Shown: one piece after another, positions 8,055-15,683 of the stretch
Position numbering within the stretch: the first letter of the stretch is position 1
Layout of the letters: each line of letters opens with the position of its first letter
DNA from: CF-167 sp963695195
GTDB lineage: Bacteria > Chloroflexota > Limnocylindria > QHBO01
DNA length: 64,000 nucleotides
Reading direction: 5' to 3'
Assembly: GCA_963695195.1 (NCBI GenBank)
Contig: CAVOGE010000004.1
Coordinates: 62,001 to 126,000, forward strand
Made by a program: the position numbers and the translations under genes
The notes under the pieces: model-generated
Database searches by the model: none
Told to the model about the DNA's origin: nothing
Seen by the model: only the letters and a program-made list of their open reading frames with translations

Positions 8055-9414
8055 CGGTCTCCTCGTCAGAGGCGCCGGCGCCCTGCCCCGCGGTCTCGGG
8101 CTCCACGATGAGCTCGAGCCCATCCACGCCCACCACTCGCAGGCTGTCACCCGCACCAATCTCCCCCACCCGGCTGCGGGCCGACCACGCCTCGCCGCCA
8201 GCATAGGCGATGCCGGTCGGCGCGATGAGGGTTTGCGCGGTGCCGCTCGCGCCCACCAGCCCCCCGATCGGCAGGCCCGTAGAGCGGTTTGCACGCATCT
8301 GCAGGACGGCGCGCACCAGTACGAAGACGTAGAAGACCGACAGCACCAGCGTCATGCCGATGAGGATGGGGCTGACCTCCACCTGGATCGAATCGGTGCC
8401 ATCGACGCGCGTGTAGAGGGCGAACGCGCCCAGCAGGAAGCAGACGACACCGCCTGCGGCGAGGAAGCCATAGCTGGTGAAGTTCAGTTCGAGGACGAAG
8501 AGCCCGATCCCCATCAGGATCAGCAGCAGGCCGCCGATATTGAGCGGCAGGCTATTGGAGCCGATGAAGGCCAGCACGATGGCGATCGCGCCGAGCGAGC
8601 CGCTGATCAGGTTCGGGTGGAAGAGCTCCGAAAGGATCCCGTAGAAGCCGATCGTGAACAGGATGAAGGCGATGTTCGGGTCCGACAGCAGGTGCAGGAA
8701 CTGCTGTCCCGCGTTCATTCCGGCGTCGGTGACCTCCAGGCCGGCAAGCTGCGGAAGCGGCTCGCCGTCGAAGGTGTAGGGACGCCCGTCGGCGCGGGCG
8801 CCGCTGTCGATGGCGACGAACAGGGCGTCGGTATCGACCGCGAGCAGGTCGACGATCGGCGGCACCATGCCCACCGCCTCGCTGGCCGACGCGCTTGCGG
8901 CCTCTCGCACCGCGCGTTCCGCCCATTCCTCGTTCCGGCCATGATCGCGTGCCAGCTCGGTCAGCTTGGCGACCGCGGAGTTGGTCACCTTCGCCGCCAG
9001 GGTCTCGGGCAGGTCCTCGCCCGAGCTCCCCACCACTGACGCGGCACCGATGCTGGTCGATGGAGCCATCGCGGCGACATCTCCCGCCATCGTCACGAAT
9101 GTCCCGGCGCTGGCGGCCTGCGCACCCTCCGGAGCGACGTAGGTGATGACCGGCACCTCGCTGGCGAGGATCGCCTTGACGATCCGGTCCATGCTCGACA
9201 GCTCCCCGCCGGGCGTGTCGATCACGATGAGGGCGGCCCGGTAGCCACCGCTCGCGGCGGTGGACAGCGCCTCTTCGATGTACGCGGCGTTCACCTGGTC
9301 GATGACGCCGGTCAGCCGGATCCGAAGGACGCCCGGTTCCACCGCCTGGGCTGCCATGGCCGTGACACCCAGCATGATGGCGGCCAACGCGAGGGCTCGA
9401 CGCACCTTCAGCAT
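8041..9414 (-). CDS. nfeD: NfeD long form: membrane-bound ClpP-like serine protease
   Basis: The protein has a signal peptide (ALALAAIMLGVTAMAAQA) and an extracytoplasmic ClpP-like protease domain. IDTPGGELSSMD forms the oxyanion region and AQAASAGTFV carries the likely nucleophile Ser. About five transmembrane helices follow (from FLHLLSDPNIAFILFTIGFYG to VLSVFYVFVLVRAVL). The C-terminus is an OB-fold NfeD domain (GLVGASGTAQTLIAPTGIAYAGG). Long NfeD proteins cut the hydrophobic tail of stomatin partners; a slipin gene lies downstream. There is no Shine-Dalgarno: TATACT sits exactly 7 bases before the ATG, so a leaderless transcript is likely in addition to read-through from the Nudix gene. 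Confidence 0.92.
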   Translation of the reverse strand: MLKVRRALALAAIMLGVTAMAAQAVEPGVLRIRLTGVIDQVNAAYIEEALSTAASGGYRAALIVIDTPGGELSSMDRIVKAILASEVPVITYVAPEGAQAASAGTFVTMAGDVAAMAPSTSIGAASVVGSSGEDLPETLAAKVTNSAVAKLTELARDHGRNEEWAERAVREAASASASEAVGMVPPIVDLLAVDTDALFVAIDSGARADGRPYTFDGEPLPQLAGLEVTDAGMNAGQQFLHLLSDPNIAFILFTIGFYGILSELFHPNLISGSLGAIAIVLAFIGSNSLPLNIGGLLLILMGIGLFVLELNFTSYGFLAAGGVVCFLLGAFALYTRVDGTDSIQVEVSPILIGMTLVLSVFYVFVLVRAVLQMRANRSTGLPIGGLVGASGTAQTLIAPTGIAYAGGEAWSARSRVGEIGAGDSLRVVGVDGLELIVEPETAGQGAGASDEETDGDT

Positions 9415-9421
9415 GCGATCG

Positions 9422-9427
9422 AGTATA
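9422..9427 (-). promoter_or_regulatory. -10 element TATACT for a leaderless nfeD transcript
   Basis: TATACT (9427-9422) is followed by 7 bases and then the nfeD ATG, so transcription would begin at or next to the start codon. No clear -35 hexamer is visible. It lies in the 15-base gap after the Nudix gene. Confidence 0.4.
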
Positions 9428-9429
9428 GG

Positions 9430-10014
9430 TCAGCCCAGCTGATCGACCACCAGGCGGGACCAGGTCTCCATCCGATCCCGCGCTGCTCGCAGCTCGTCCG
9501 CATCGGCCATTCGGGCGGTCAACTTGTCGTGCTCCCGGACGGTGATCGGCCGCCCATCGGCCTCGACGATGAAGACCACGCCAAGGTGGACCGATCCGAC
9601 CGGGTTCGAGTCGTCGTTGAGCAGGCCGACAAGGCGGAACGCCGGATCCCACGCGGCATCGAGCTCCTCCGCCCATTCGCGGCGCAGGCCGGCGTCCAGC
9701 GGGTCGTCGCCGTCGTCGACCGGGTTGATGTGTCCGCCCACGCCGATGCTCGCCTTCCGATGCAGTCGCGGATCTCCTCCGGCGGCGGTGCGCTCCATCA
9801 GGAAGGTCCGCGGCCCGTCACGCACGACGACATACGGGATCAGCTGCTTGAAGGCAGGGCTCGCCTCGGCAAGCGGTCGGTCCATGAACGTGCCGTGCTC
9901 GCGCACCACAGCGCTCAGTTCGGCCAGCGCTGCCTCGTCGGCCGACCGGATGCCGGTGAAATCACAGCCGCCCGGGACGAGCTTTCGAGGAATCACCAGG
10001 ACCTGTTCCAGCAT
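9430..10014 (-). CDS. Nudix-fold protein
   Basis: A 194-residue protein with a Nudix-type motif: GVGGHINPVDDGDDPLDAGLRREW followed by AEEL, which carries the REx2EE metal-binding core. The segment before it (LIPYVVVRDGPRTFLMERTAAGGDPRLHRKASIGVGG) matches Chloroflexota and actinobacterial proteins annotated as Nudix-like phosphoesterases. The substrate, presumably a nucleoside diphosphate derivative, cannot be told. I chose the ATG at 10014 because TAGACT lies exactly 7 bases upstream, fitting a leaderless start; the frame is open further upstream without support. nfeD follows after 15 bases. Confidence 0.78.
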   Translation of the reverse strand: MLEQVLVIPRKLVPGGCDFTGIRSADEAALAELSAVVREHGTFMDRPLAEASPAFKQLIPYVVVRDGPRTFLMERTAAGGDPRLHRKASIGVGGHINPVDDGDDPLDAGLRREWAEELDAAWDPAFRLVGLLNDDSNPVGSVHLGVVFIVEADGRPITVREHDKLTARMADADELRAARDRMETWSRLVVDQLG

Positions 10015-10021
10015 GGTGCGG

Positions 10022-10047
10022 AGTCTACGGGGGTGCGCATACGCACC
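10022..10047 (-). promoter_or_regulatory. Leaderless promoter (TAGACT) and operator-like dyad before the Nudix gene
   Basis: TAGACT (10027-10022) is 7 bases from the ATG at 10014. Just upstream, GGTGCG-CATA-CGCACC (10032-10047) is a perfect 6-bp inverted repeat inside the -10/-35 spacer. That is a good position for a repressor site. Confidence 0.4.
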
Positions 10048-10243
10048 GCAGATTTCCGGCCGCAAGGTTGCCTGCAAGGTGTCCGGAGTACCGTGGTCGG
10101 CCACACCGAACTACGCACAACCGCTCTCGACCGCACCTCCGACACACGGGCGACGCTCCGAATTCACCCCGTTCCGCATTGGGCGGGATGTGGCGGTGCG
10201 GACCCACTGGTACTACGGTACCGATCCGAACCAGGGACGCAGA

Positions 10244-10879
10244 TTGTCAGACCGATCATCGCGCGGCGCGCGCGATGATCGGTCTGCCGATGTTCGCGCC
10301 GAACCACGGCGTGGGCAGTCAATGGTCGAGTTCGCGCTCATCCTGCCGCTGCTGCTGATCCTGCTCCTGGGGGTGGCCGACTTCGGTCGCGTCTTCGCTG
10401 CAGGTATCACGGTGGAGGCAGCCGCCCGCAACGCGGCCGAGACAGGCGCGATCGAACGGCTGCGGAACAGGCCGGACCCGCTCGGCGATGCCGCCTACGA
10501 CCTCACCTACTATGGGGCGCTCCATGAGCTGGTCGCCAAGGTCGCCTGCTCCGAGAGCCGCCTGCTGCCCAACGCGACCTTCGACGAGGCGACGCGCACC
10601 TGCCCGGGCATGCCCGTGATCCGGGTCTGCGTCCATGACGATCGCGATCCATCATGTGGGGACGCCATCCCCGGGATGCTGGCCGTCGCACCACCGGAAT
10701 GTGCCCAGATGGGTGACACCTGGACGAACGCCTCCGGGGGTCTCGCCGCCAGCCATTCGGTCGAAGTGCGCCTCTGTTACCGATTTACGACGCTCTTCAA
10801 CCTTCACCTTTCGTTCGGCCCGAACTTCGGCATGAAAATCTGGGCGATGTTTGGATCCAGCGCACTCGGCACTTCGTGA
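10244..10879 (+). CDS. TadE-like pseudopilin (first of two)
   Basis: The N-terminus carries RRGQSMVEFALILPLLLILLLG, the TadE/class III prepilin pattern. A Gly for prepilin peptidase is followed by Glu at +5 and a long hydrophobic helix. The rest (about 150 residues with six Cys) would lie outside the membrane as a minor pilus or secretion component. The TTG at 10244, with AGGGA 6 bases upstream, is the only nearby in-frame start that includes the RRGQ processing site. The ATG at 10322 would begin inside it. A perfect 16-bp hairpin overlaps the first codons. It is followed by a second TadE-like and a TadG-like gene. Confidence 0.82.
   Translation: MSDRSSRGARDDRSADVRAEPRRGQSMVEFALILPLLLILLLGVADFGRVFAAGITVEAAARNAAETGAIERLRNRPDPLGDAAYDLTYYGALHELVAKVACSESRLLPNATFDEATRTCPGMPVIRVCVHDDRDPSCGDAIPGMLAVAPPECAQMGDTWTNASGGLAASHSVEVRLCYRFTTLFNLHLSFGPNFGMKIWAMFGSSALGTS
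10250..10284 (+). repeat. Perfect 16-bp inverted repeat (hairpin) at the start of the tadE gene
   Basis: GACCGATCATCGCGCG (10250-10265), a GCG loop, and its exact reverse complement (10269-10284). No T-run follows, so it is not a classical terminator. It lies 6 to 40 bases after the likely TTG start. As RNA it could mask or pause early translation; as DNA it could bind a dimeric regulator. Confidence 0.8.
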
Positions 10880-10907
10880 TCGACTGCCCGCCCGGGGACG
10901 TGTCGAC

Positions 10908-11552
10908 ATGCTGAGGCAGCGAGCCAGCCAAGACAGGCCGGGACAGGCGATCGTCGAATTCGCCCTGGTCCTGCCCCTCTTCCTGGTGACCCTCACCGGA
11001 ATCATCGTCCTGGGGATGGGCGTCTTCTACCAGCAACAGCTGACAAACGCTGCCCGTGAAGCGGCTCGGTTCGCCGCCATTCACAGCGCAACCGCACAGT
11101 GCCCGACCGTCTCGAATCTCGATCCCGACCCACCACCGCAGTCCTACTACCGGTGCGACGCCCCATCGGCACGGTGGCCGAGCATGACCGGCCATGCCCG
11201 GGACTTCATCTTCGGGCTAAACGGTGCCGACGTGCAGTTCACGGCCTGCTGGTCGGGGTACTGGACCACCGATGGTGACGGCAATTTCGCAGATCACGAC
11301 GCGCTCCCTGCTGATGTCGTCTCCGGCACCCCGAATCCGTTTCGCGCATGCACCATCCGGGCGACCTTGGCCGGATCGCCAGTCGATATCGATCCGCGCA
11401 CAGGGATCGAGGCGGCGTCCGGTACGGTCGTCAACATCCCCTGCACGGAGCCGATGCCGCTCACCTCTTCCGCCAACGACATGGCCAGCAACATGTCGGC
11501 CTCGTACGCGGGCACCGCAAACGAGGTCACCGTGTTCGCCTGCTACAACTGA
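10908..11552 (+). CDS. TadE-like pseudopilin (second)
   Basis: The N-terminus RPGQAIVEFALVLPLFLVTLTG repeats the prepilin pattern Gly/Gln with Glu at +5. It is followed by LGMGVFYQQQLTNAAREAARFAA, the typical TadE helix and post-helix AREAARFAA box. About 140 extracytoplasmic residues with paired Cys follow. The ATG at 10908 has a GGGGA about 9 bases upstream and lies 28 bases after the first tadE. With its neighbours it forms a pilus or secretion minor-subunit set, but no Flp major pilin, TadA ATPase or prepilin peptidase is in view, so those must lie elsewhere. Confidence 0.86.
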   Translation: MLRQRASQDRPGQAIVEFALVLPLFLVTLTGIIVLGMGVFYQQQLTNAAREAARFAAIHSATAQCPTVSNLDPDPPPQSYYRCDAPSARWPSMTGHARDFIFGLNGADVQFTACWSGYWTTDGDGNFADHDALPADVVSGTPNPFRACTIRATLAGSPVDIDPRTGIEAASGTVVNIPCTEPMPLTSSANDMASNMSASYAGTANEVTVFACYN

Positions 11553-11653
11553 AGACCGCCGCTGGCCGGCTTTCTCTTGATTCCCCAGACGGTGACCCTG
11601 CGCGCCGTGGTAACCGAAACCCTGCAATACCAGCAATGAGCGGAGGCCTTGAC

Positions 11654-11791
11654 ATGACGGCGCGACACTCTCGCGGACAGGTTCTCATCGTCACAGCCGC
11701 GGCGATCGTTGTGTTGATGTTGATCGCGGCGCTCGTCGTCGACATCGGCTTCTCGGTGGTCCTGCGCCGCCAAGGAGCAGAACGCCGTTGA
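11654..11791 (+). pseudogene. TadG-like protein, N-terminal part before an apparent frameshift
   Basis: The reading frame gives MTARHSRGQVLIVTAAAIVV, then LMLIAALVVDIGFSVVLRRQ, which is the Gly/Gln plus hydrophobic helix of TadG-like proteins. It then runs into a stop after 45 codons. Shifting frame at the GG of 11774-11775 (one apparent extra base) gives QNAVDPGSLAAARFI, the expected continuation, joined to the gene at 11844. A good Shine-Dalgarno (GGAGG, 7 bases upstream) marks the ATG at 11654. A sequencing error, a real inactivating insertion, or less likely recoding could explain this. Confidence 0.7.
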
Positions 11792-11843
11792 CCCCGGGTC
11801 GCTGGCCGCAGCTCGGTTCATCAACGACGACCAGACCATCGAC

Positions 11844-13247
11844 ATGAACGCGGCCGAGGCTGCCGCCTGCTACTACGCGCGACAGAACGACTTCTTCCCA
11901 GCGGCGAGCGAGGACTCGCTCGGCTCGGCCGGCTGTGTCGCGACGAATGACCCGGAGGGTGCGACGCTCGAGGTGCATTATCCGCCCGACGGACGCGCTG
12001 GCCAGTACCAGGGGCACGCAGGCTTCGTGCAGGTCGTCATCAGCCGCGAGCAGGAGACGTTCTTCGGAAAGGTGATCGGCCAGGCCTTCGTTACCGTGAC
12101 GTCGGACGCTGTCGCTGCGCGCCAGCGAGGCGAAACCAACACCCACTCCCTGGTCGCCCTGGACCCCGTCAGCTGTGTGAGTGCTGAGGTCCACGGAAAC
12201 GGCACGATCACTATCTTTCCTACGCCTGGCTACACCGGCCCAGGAGGGTACGTGCAGGTGAATTCGTCATGCGGTACGAGCACCAGCGACGACGACTATA
12301 CCAACGGCACCGGCGCGTTGAAGATTGCCGGTACTGCCGATCTCACCGCCCCTAAGGTCAATGTCAACGGCAGCTGTCAGTCGAACGCAGACGAGCCTCA
12401 TGGAACGCTTGACGAGGCTGCGTCGCAGATCGGGGATCCGCTCGGGGGTCTCCTCCCGCCCTCATTCAATCCGGCGCTGGACGGTGCCAGTTGCGGCATC
12501 GGTGGCTTGCCGCTGAAGCCGACCGGACAGTTCTCCGCGGGCTGCAGTGGTAGCGGATCCGGTCGACAGTGGGCTTACGTGCCGCCCGCCCAGGAGGCAA
12601 CGATGTGCCCAGGCCTGCCCGGCGGCTACGCGTGCGTGCACCTCTATCCAGGGGTGTACTTCGGCGGCTGGAATATCGGAACCAAGTTGCGAGTCGTGCT
12701 CCACCCCGGCATCTACATCATCGCGGGCGGAGGGGTGAAGATCGGCGCAACGGGATCGCTTGACTCCGTCATCGCAACGGGCAGTGGTCCTGCCCCCGTC
12801 CTGATATTCAATACGGACAACCCGAACTACAACTGTCCGAGCGGCACGGCGACGCAATGCCAAGGGGACCTGGACCTGACTGCGGGCGGCTCGCTCAAAC
12901 TCGCTGGGCTGGTTGGGAACCTTCCCTGCCCGCCGGTAACGACGGTCGGCGGCTGCCCCTATGGTGGGATGCTCATCTGGTTCGACGAGGACGGGAGCAG
13001 GGGTATCAACGGCCTGGTTGACCTTCAGGGCGGAGCGATCCTCGAGATCTCCGGGACCATTTACGCGCCGAAGGCGACCGTCGATATCCATGGCAATGTC
13101 GACACGAATTGCGGGTCATCGAGTACGCAGGTCGCGGCTGTTCAGATCATCTCGTGGCAATGGAAGCTCGGTGGGACAGGGGACCTGTGCATGCCATACG
13201 ACCCGACCAAGCTGTACAAGCTGAACCAGCAGGGACTTGTCCACTGA
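11844..13247 (+). CDS. TadG-like extracellular protein, main part (continues the frame from about 11776)
   Basis: The frame is open from about 11776, and its first codons (QNAVDPGSLAAARFINDD) are the usual TadG post-helix sequence, so the true gene probably spans 11654-13247 with a one-base frameshift. The first 120 residues continue the Tad-type region (VQVVISREQETFFGKVIG then VTSDAVAARQRG). Downstream is a Gly/Ser/Cys-rich region with short beta-type repeats (GALKIAGTADLTAPKVNV, GGGVKIGATGSLDS, GGAILEISGTIYAPKATVDI) that looks like a beta-helix or adhesin-like passenger. The many paired Cys suggest disulfides outside the cell. If only the ATG at 11844 is used, the product lacks its membrane anchor. 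Confidence 0.7.
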   Translation: MNAAEAAACYYARQNDFFPAASEDSLGSAGCVATNDPEGATLEVHYPPDGRAGQYQGHAGFVQVVISREQETFFGKVIGQAFVTVTSDAVAARQRGETNTHSLVALDPVSCVSAEVHGNGTITIFPTPGYTGPGGYVQVNSSCGTSTSDDDYTNGTGALKIAGTADLTAPKVNVNGSCQSNADEPHGTLDEAASQIGDPLGGLLPPSFNPALDGASCGIGGLPLKPTGQFSAGCSGSGSGRQWAYVPPAQEATMCPGLPGGYACVHLYPGVYFGGWNIGTKLRVVLHPGIYIIAGGGVKIGATGSLDSVIATGSGPAPVLIFNTDNPNYNCPSGTATQCQGDLDLTAGGSLKLAGLVGNLPCPPVTTVGGCPYGGMLIWFDEDGSRGINGLVDLQGGAILEISGTIYAPKATVDIHGNVDTNCGSSSTQVAAVQIISWQWKLGGTGDLCMPYDPTKLYKLNQQGLVH

Positions 13248-13269
13248 CGCGCTGCAGCCAGGTTCGGCG

Positions 13270-13806
13270 CTAGCCGGCCGTCTCCAAGTCCGGCCCCGCC
13301 TCGGCGAGTCGCAGCGCCATGGCTGCCGCTTCCCGCGGATCGCGGGCACGGTGGATGCGCGGCCCACCCAGCCGCTGCTCCGACTCGACGCGCCATGAGC
13401 TGAGCGCCACCACGTGGCGCCCCATCCGCAGCGCCAGCCCGATCTCCGACAGCGTGCCGTGGCGTCCTCCGACCGCGACCACCGCGTCGGCGGCGGTGAC
13501 CACCACGAGGTTGCGAACGACGCCGAGTCCGGTGGCGATCGGAATCGAGACGAACTCGTTGGCATCGGCCGGGTCGGCGCCGGGCAGGATCCCGATCGTC
13601 GAGCCGCCACCGGCCTGGGCTCCGCGGGACGCCGCGCGCATAACGCCGCCGAGCCCGCCGGTGATGACCACGGCGCCCCCGCGGGCGAGCAACTGGCCGA
13701 CCTCCTCGGCCCATTCGAGCGTGCGGTGCGCCTCGGGGCCCCGGGGATCGCCGTCGCCGATCACCGCGACGTGAAGCGGTCGCCGCTGAGGCGTCGGCTG
13801 CGTCAC
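13270..13806 (-). CDS. LOG-family (TIGR00725-like) Rossmann protein
   Basis: The motifs GGLGGVMRAASRGAQAGGGSTIGILP and GGRHGTLSEIGLALRMGRHVV match the SLOG/LOG superfamily, with a conserved VVRNLVVVTAADAVVAVG. Relatives include cytokinin-activating phosphoribohydrolases (PGGxGTxxE). Here the loop reads GGRHGTLSE, so nucleotide binding is likely, but lonely-guy activity is only possible. The GTG at 13806 overlaps the thpR stop as GTGA, so the two genes are coupled. At 178 residues it has the usual family length. Confidence 0.82.
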   Translation of the reverse strand: MTQPTPQRRPLHVAVIGDGDPRGPEAHRTLEWAEEVGQLLARGGAVVITGGLGGVMRAASRGAQAGGGSTIGILPGADPADANEFVSIPIATGLGVVRNLVVVTAADAVVAVGGRHGTLSEIGLALRMGRHVVALSSWRVESEQRLGGPRIHRARDPREAAAMALRLAEAGPDLETAG

Positions 13807-14396
13807 CGTGAGCCTCCGGCCGTCACACGCGGCTGAAGCGGGAACTCGCCAAGCGCTTCGTATCGTGGCGCACTCGCGCTCAGGTGGCTGCGGTACAGGA
13901 CGAGGCGCTCAACCGCCAGGTGGCCGTTCGGCAACGCTGCGCGCCACAGCGCGTCGGGCAGCGGCATGGCGCGGTCACCACTCGCGCGGGCAAGCGTCAG
14001 ATGCGCGCGAAATGGCGCCGATAGATCGACGCTCGCCGCCAGCCGCACCGCCACGGCCAGCTCGGCGAGGCGGCGCGATCGATCGGCCATGCCGTACCAG
14101 AGCACTCGAACCTCCTTGCGGGACGGGAACGCCCCGAGCCCTCCGGTTGGCACGGCAAACGGCGGGTGGTTGGCCGCCACCGCAGTGAGCAGCTCGGCGA
14201 GGCGCGGAATCGCATCGACCTGTGTGGGTCCCAGGAAGGCGAGGCTCACGTGCCAGCCCTCTGGCTCGGTCCAGCGCAGCGCGTCGTGGGCGATCGGCAG
14301 TGTTGCCCGCAGTGTCTCGACCGTGGTGCGCAGCTCGCTGCGCAGGTCGTCGCCGATCGGGACACCGATGAAACAGCGCCAGGCCCGATCAGGCAT
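13803..14396 (-). CDS. thpR: RNA 2',3'-cyclic phosphodiesterase (2H/LigT family)
   Basis: The protein has the two HxTx-type motifs of the 2H phosphoesterases: HVSLAFLG near residue 47 and HLTLARASG near residue 130. It begins with the typical RCFIGVPIGDDLRSEL. The enzyme hydrolyses 2',3'-cyclic phosphates at RNA ends to 2'-phosphates. The first motif has Ser where Thr is usual, as seen in many members. The ATG at 14396 overlaps the HAD gene stop by 8 bases, and the LOG gene follows with a GTGA overlap, giving a three-gene unit. Confidence 0.88.
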   Translation of the reverse strand: MPDRAWRCFIGVPIGDDLRSELRTTVETLRATLPIAHDALRWTEPEGWHVSLAFLGPTQVDAIPRLAELLTAVAANHPPFAVPTGGLGAFPSRKEVRVLWYGMADRSRRLAELAVAVRLAASVDLSAPFRAHLTLARASGDRAMPLPDALWRAALPNGHLAVERLVLYRSHLSASAPRYEALGEFPLQPRVTAGGSR

Positions 14397-15141
14397 GGGA
14401 GGCCACCGTCGCCCGCTCGTCAACGATGGGGAGCAGTTCGGCAAACGACCGGATCAGGCGGGACCCGGGTGGCACATCGACGGCAGTGAATCGGTCATGA
14501 CGGTCGATCAACACCGGGCTGATCCCCACGGCCAGCGCCCCCTGGACGTCGGCATCGACATGGTCGCCGACGTGGATCACCTCGTCCGGGGTGCATCGCG
14601 CCTCGCGCAGCGCCCACTGGAAGATCTCGGGATTCGGCTTTTCGAAGCCGATCCGTGCACTTGCCGCGATGAAGTCGAAATGGCGCACCAGGTTGAGGGA
14701 GTGCAACAGCTCGGGCAGCTGCCAGACCCAGTTGCTGACCGCGCCGATGACGAGGCCTCGATCACAGAGTCCGTCGAGCCCGGGAATCACGTCAGGAAAG
14801 ATGTGCCAGTTGCTGGTCACCAGGAACAGCTCCGACAGGCGTCGGAAGAACGCCTCCGGCATGGGTCCAATACCCAGCTCGGTAAGGGCCAACTGGTCGA
14901 TCTCCATCGTCCGCGCCAGCGAGGTCTCCTCGGTCGGCTCGAAGCCATCGGAGAAGCCCCAACCACCGTGGTGGTAGGCCCGCCGCAGGGCTCCCCGAAG
15001 GTCATCGATCTCGACGTGCATGCCGTACTCCTCGAAGGCGATCGCGTACACGTGCTCCCACGACGGGTTCGGGCGCATCACCGTGTCACCGATGTCCAGA
15101 AAGACGGCACGCAGGGGCTTCATCGGCGTCGAGTCAGACAC
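14389..15141 (-). CDS. HAD-superfamily hydrolase
   Basis: A phosphatase-type HAD protein. Motif I is FLDIGDTV (nucleophile Asp, with Gly at the usual second Asp position, as in the DxGGT subgroup), motif II is VSNW, motif III is the Lys in GFEKPNP, and motif IV is GDHVDADVQGA. The helical cap occupies roughly residues 25-110. Substrate unknown. The start may be GTG 15141 or ATG 15123; neither has a strong Shine-Dalgarno, though AGG lies 8 bases before the GTG. It is the first gene of the HAD-thpR-LOG unit. Confidence 0.85.
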   Translation of the reverse strand: MSDSTPMKPLRAVFLDIGDTVMRPNPSWEHVYAIAFEEYGMHVEIDDLRGALRRAYHHGGWGFSDGFEPTEETSLARTMEIDQLALTELGIGPMPEAFFRRLSELFLVTSNWHIFPDVIPGLDGLCDRGLVIGAVSNWVWQLPELLHSLNLVRHFDFIAASARIGFEKPNPEIFQWALREARCTPDEVIHVGDHVDADVQGALAVGISPVLIDRHDRFTAVDVPPGSRLIRSFAELLPIVDERATVASHA

Positions 15142-15217
15142 AGGCGAAGCCTACCGCGTCAGACCGATGCGCGCGCCGCGCGCCGCGGCGCCCTGGTGCG
15201 GCGGATCAGGGTGCCGC

Positions 15218-15670
15218 TCAGGCGGCGGTCGAGCCCATCCTGCCGAGGATCTGGTAGATCTCGGTCCGGTATCGAAGGCCCGACGAGTGCCGCGACAGCC
15301 AGCGCAGATAGTCCGGATCCTGGCGAGCGAGATCGCGCAGGGTCCAGCCGCTGTAGCGGCCGGTCTTCAGCTGGGTACCTGCGCTGGCGGCCCGGGGCGG
15401 CGGCACGATCCCATTCGGGGCGCTGCCGCGCGGGGTGTCACCAAAGTCGTAGCTCGCGCGACGCTGGCCGCGGTCGAATGCGGCACGCTTCTCGACGCTT
15501 CGCACCAGGGCATACGCCTCGTTGAGCTCGATCATCCGCCGCGCGGCGGCAGCTGAGGAGTCGCGATCGGGGTGGTACTTCATGGCAAGCGCCCGGAAGG
15601 CGGCCTGCACGACCGCCTGGTCGGCGTCGGGCAGCACCTGGAGGACCCGATACGGGTCAGATGCGGGCAT
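15218..15670 (-). CDS. J-domain (DnaJ-like) protein
   Basis: The first 70 residues are a J-domain: DPYRVLQVLPDADQAVVQAAF, KYHPDRD with the HPD triad, and NEAYALVRSVEKRAAFDR. J-proteins stimulate DnaK ATPase. No zinc-finger or DnaJ C-domain is present. The tail (GWTLRDLARQDPDYLRWLSRH) is a short motif I have seen after J-domains in related bacteria. The gene lies 13 bases after the DnaB-like gene on the same strand, so it may help assemble or remodel that ATPase. ATG 15670 is preceded by a GAGG. Confidence 0.85.
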   Translation of the reverse strand: MPASDPYRVLQVLPDADQAVVQAAFRALAMKYHPDRDSSAAAARRMIELNEAYALVRSVEKRAAFDRGQRRASYDFGDTPRGSAPNGIVPPPRAASAGTQLKTGRYSGWTLRDLARQDPDYLRWLSRHSSGLRYRTEIYQILGRMGSTAA

Positions 15671-15683
15671 CGGCTTGCCTCAA

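Noticed and set aside
10250..10284. Rho-independent terminator
   Set aside because: The stem is strong, but no T-run follows and it lies at the start of a gene reading in the same direction.
13270..13806. Lysine decarboxylase
   Set aside because: LOG-family proteins are often mislabelled this way. The sequence has the SLOG nucleotide-binding loops and no PLP-enzyme features.
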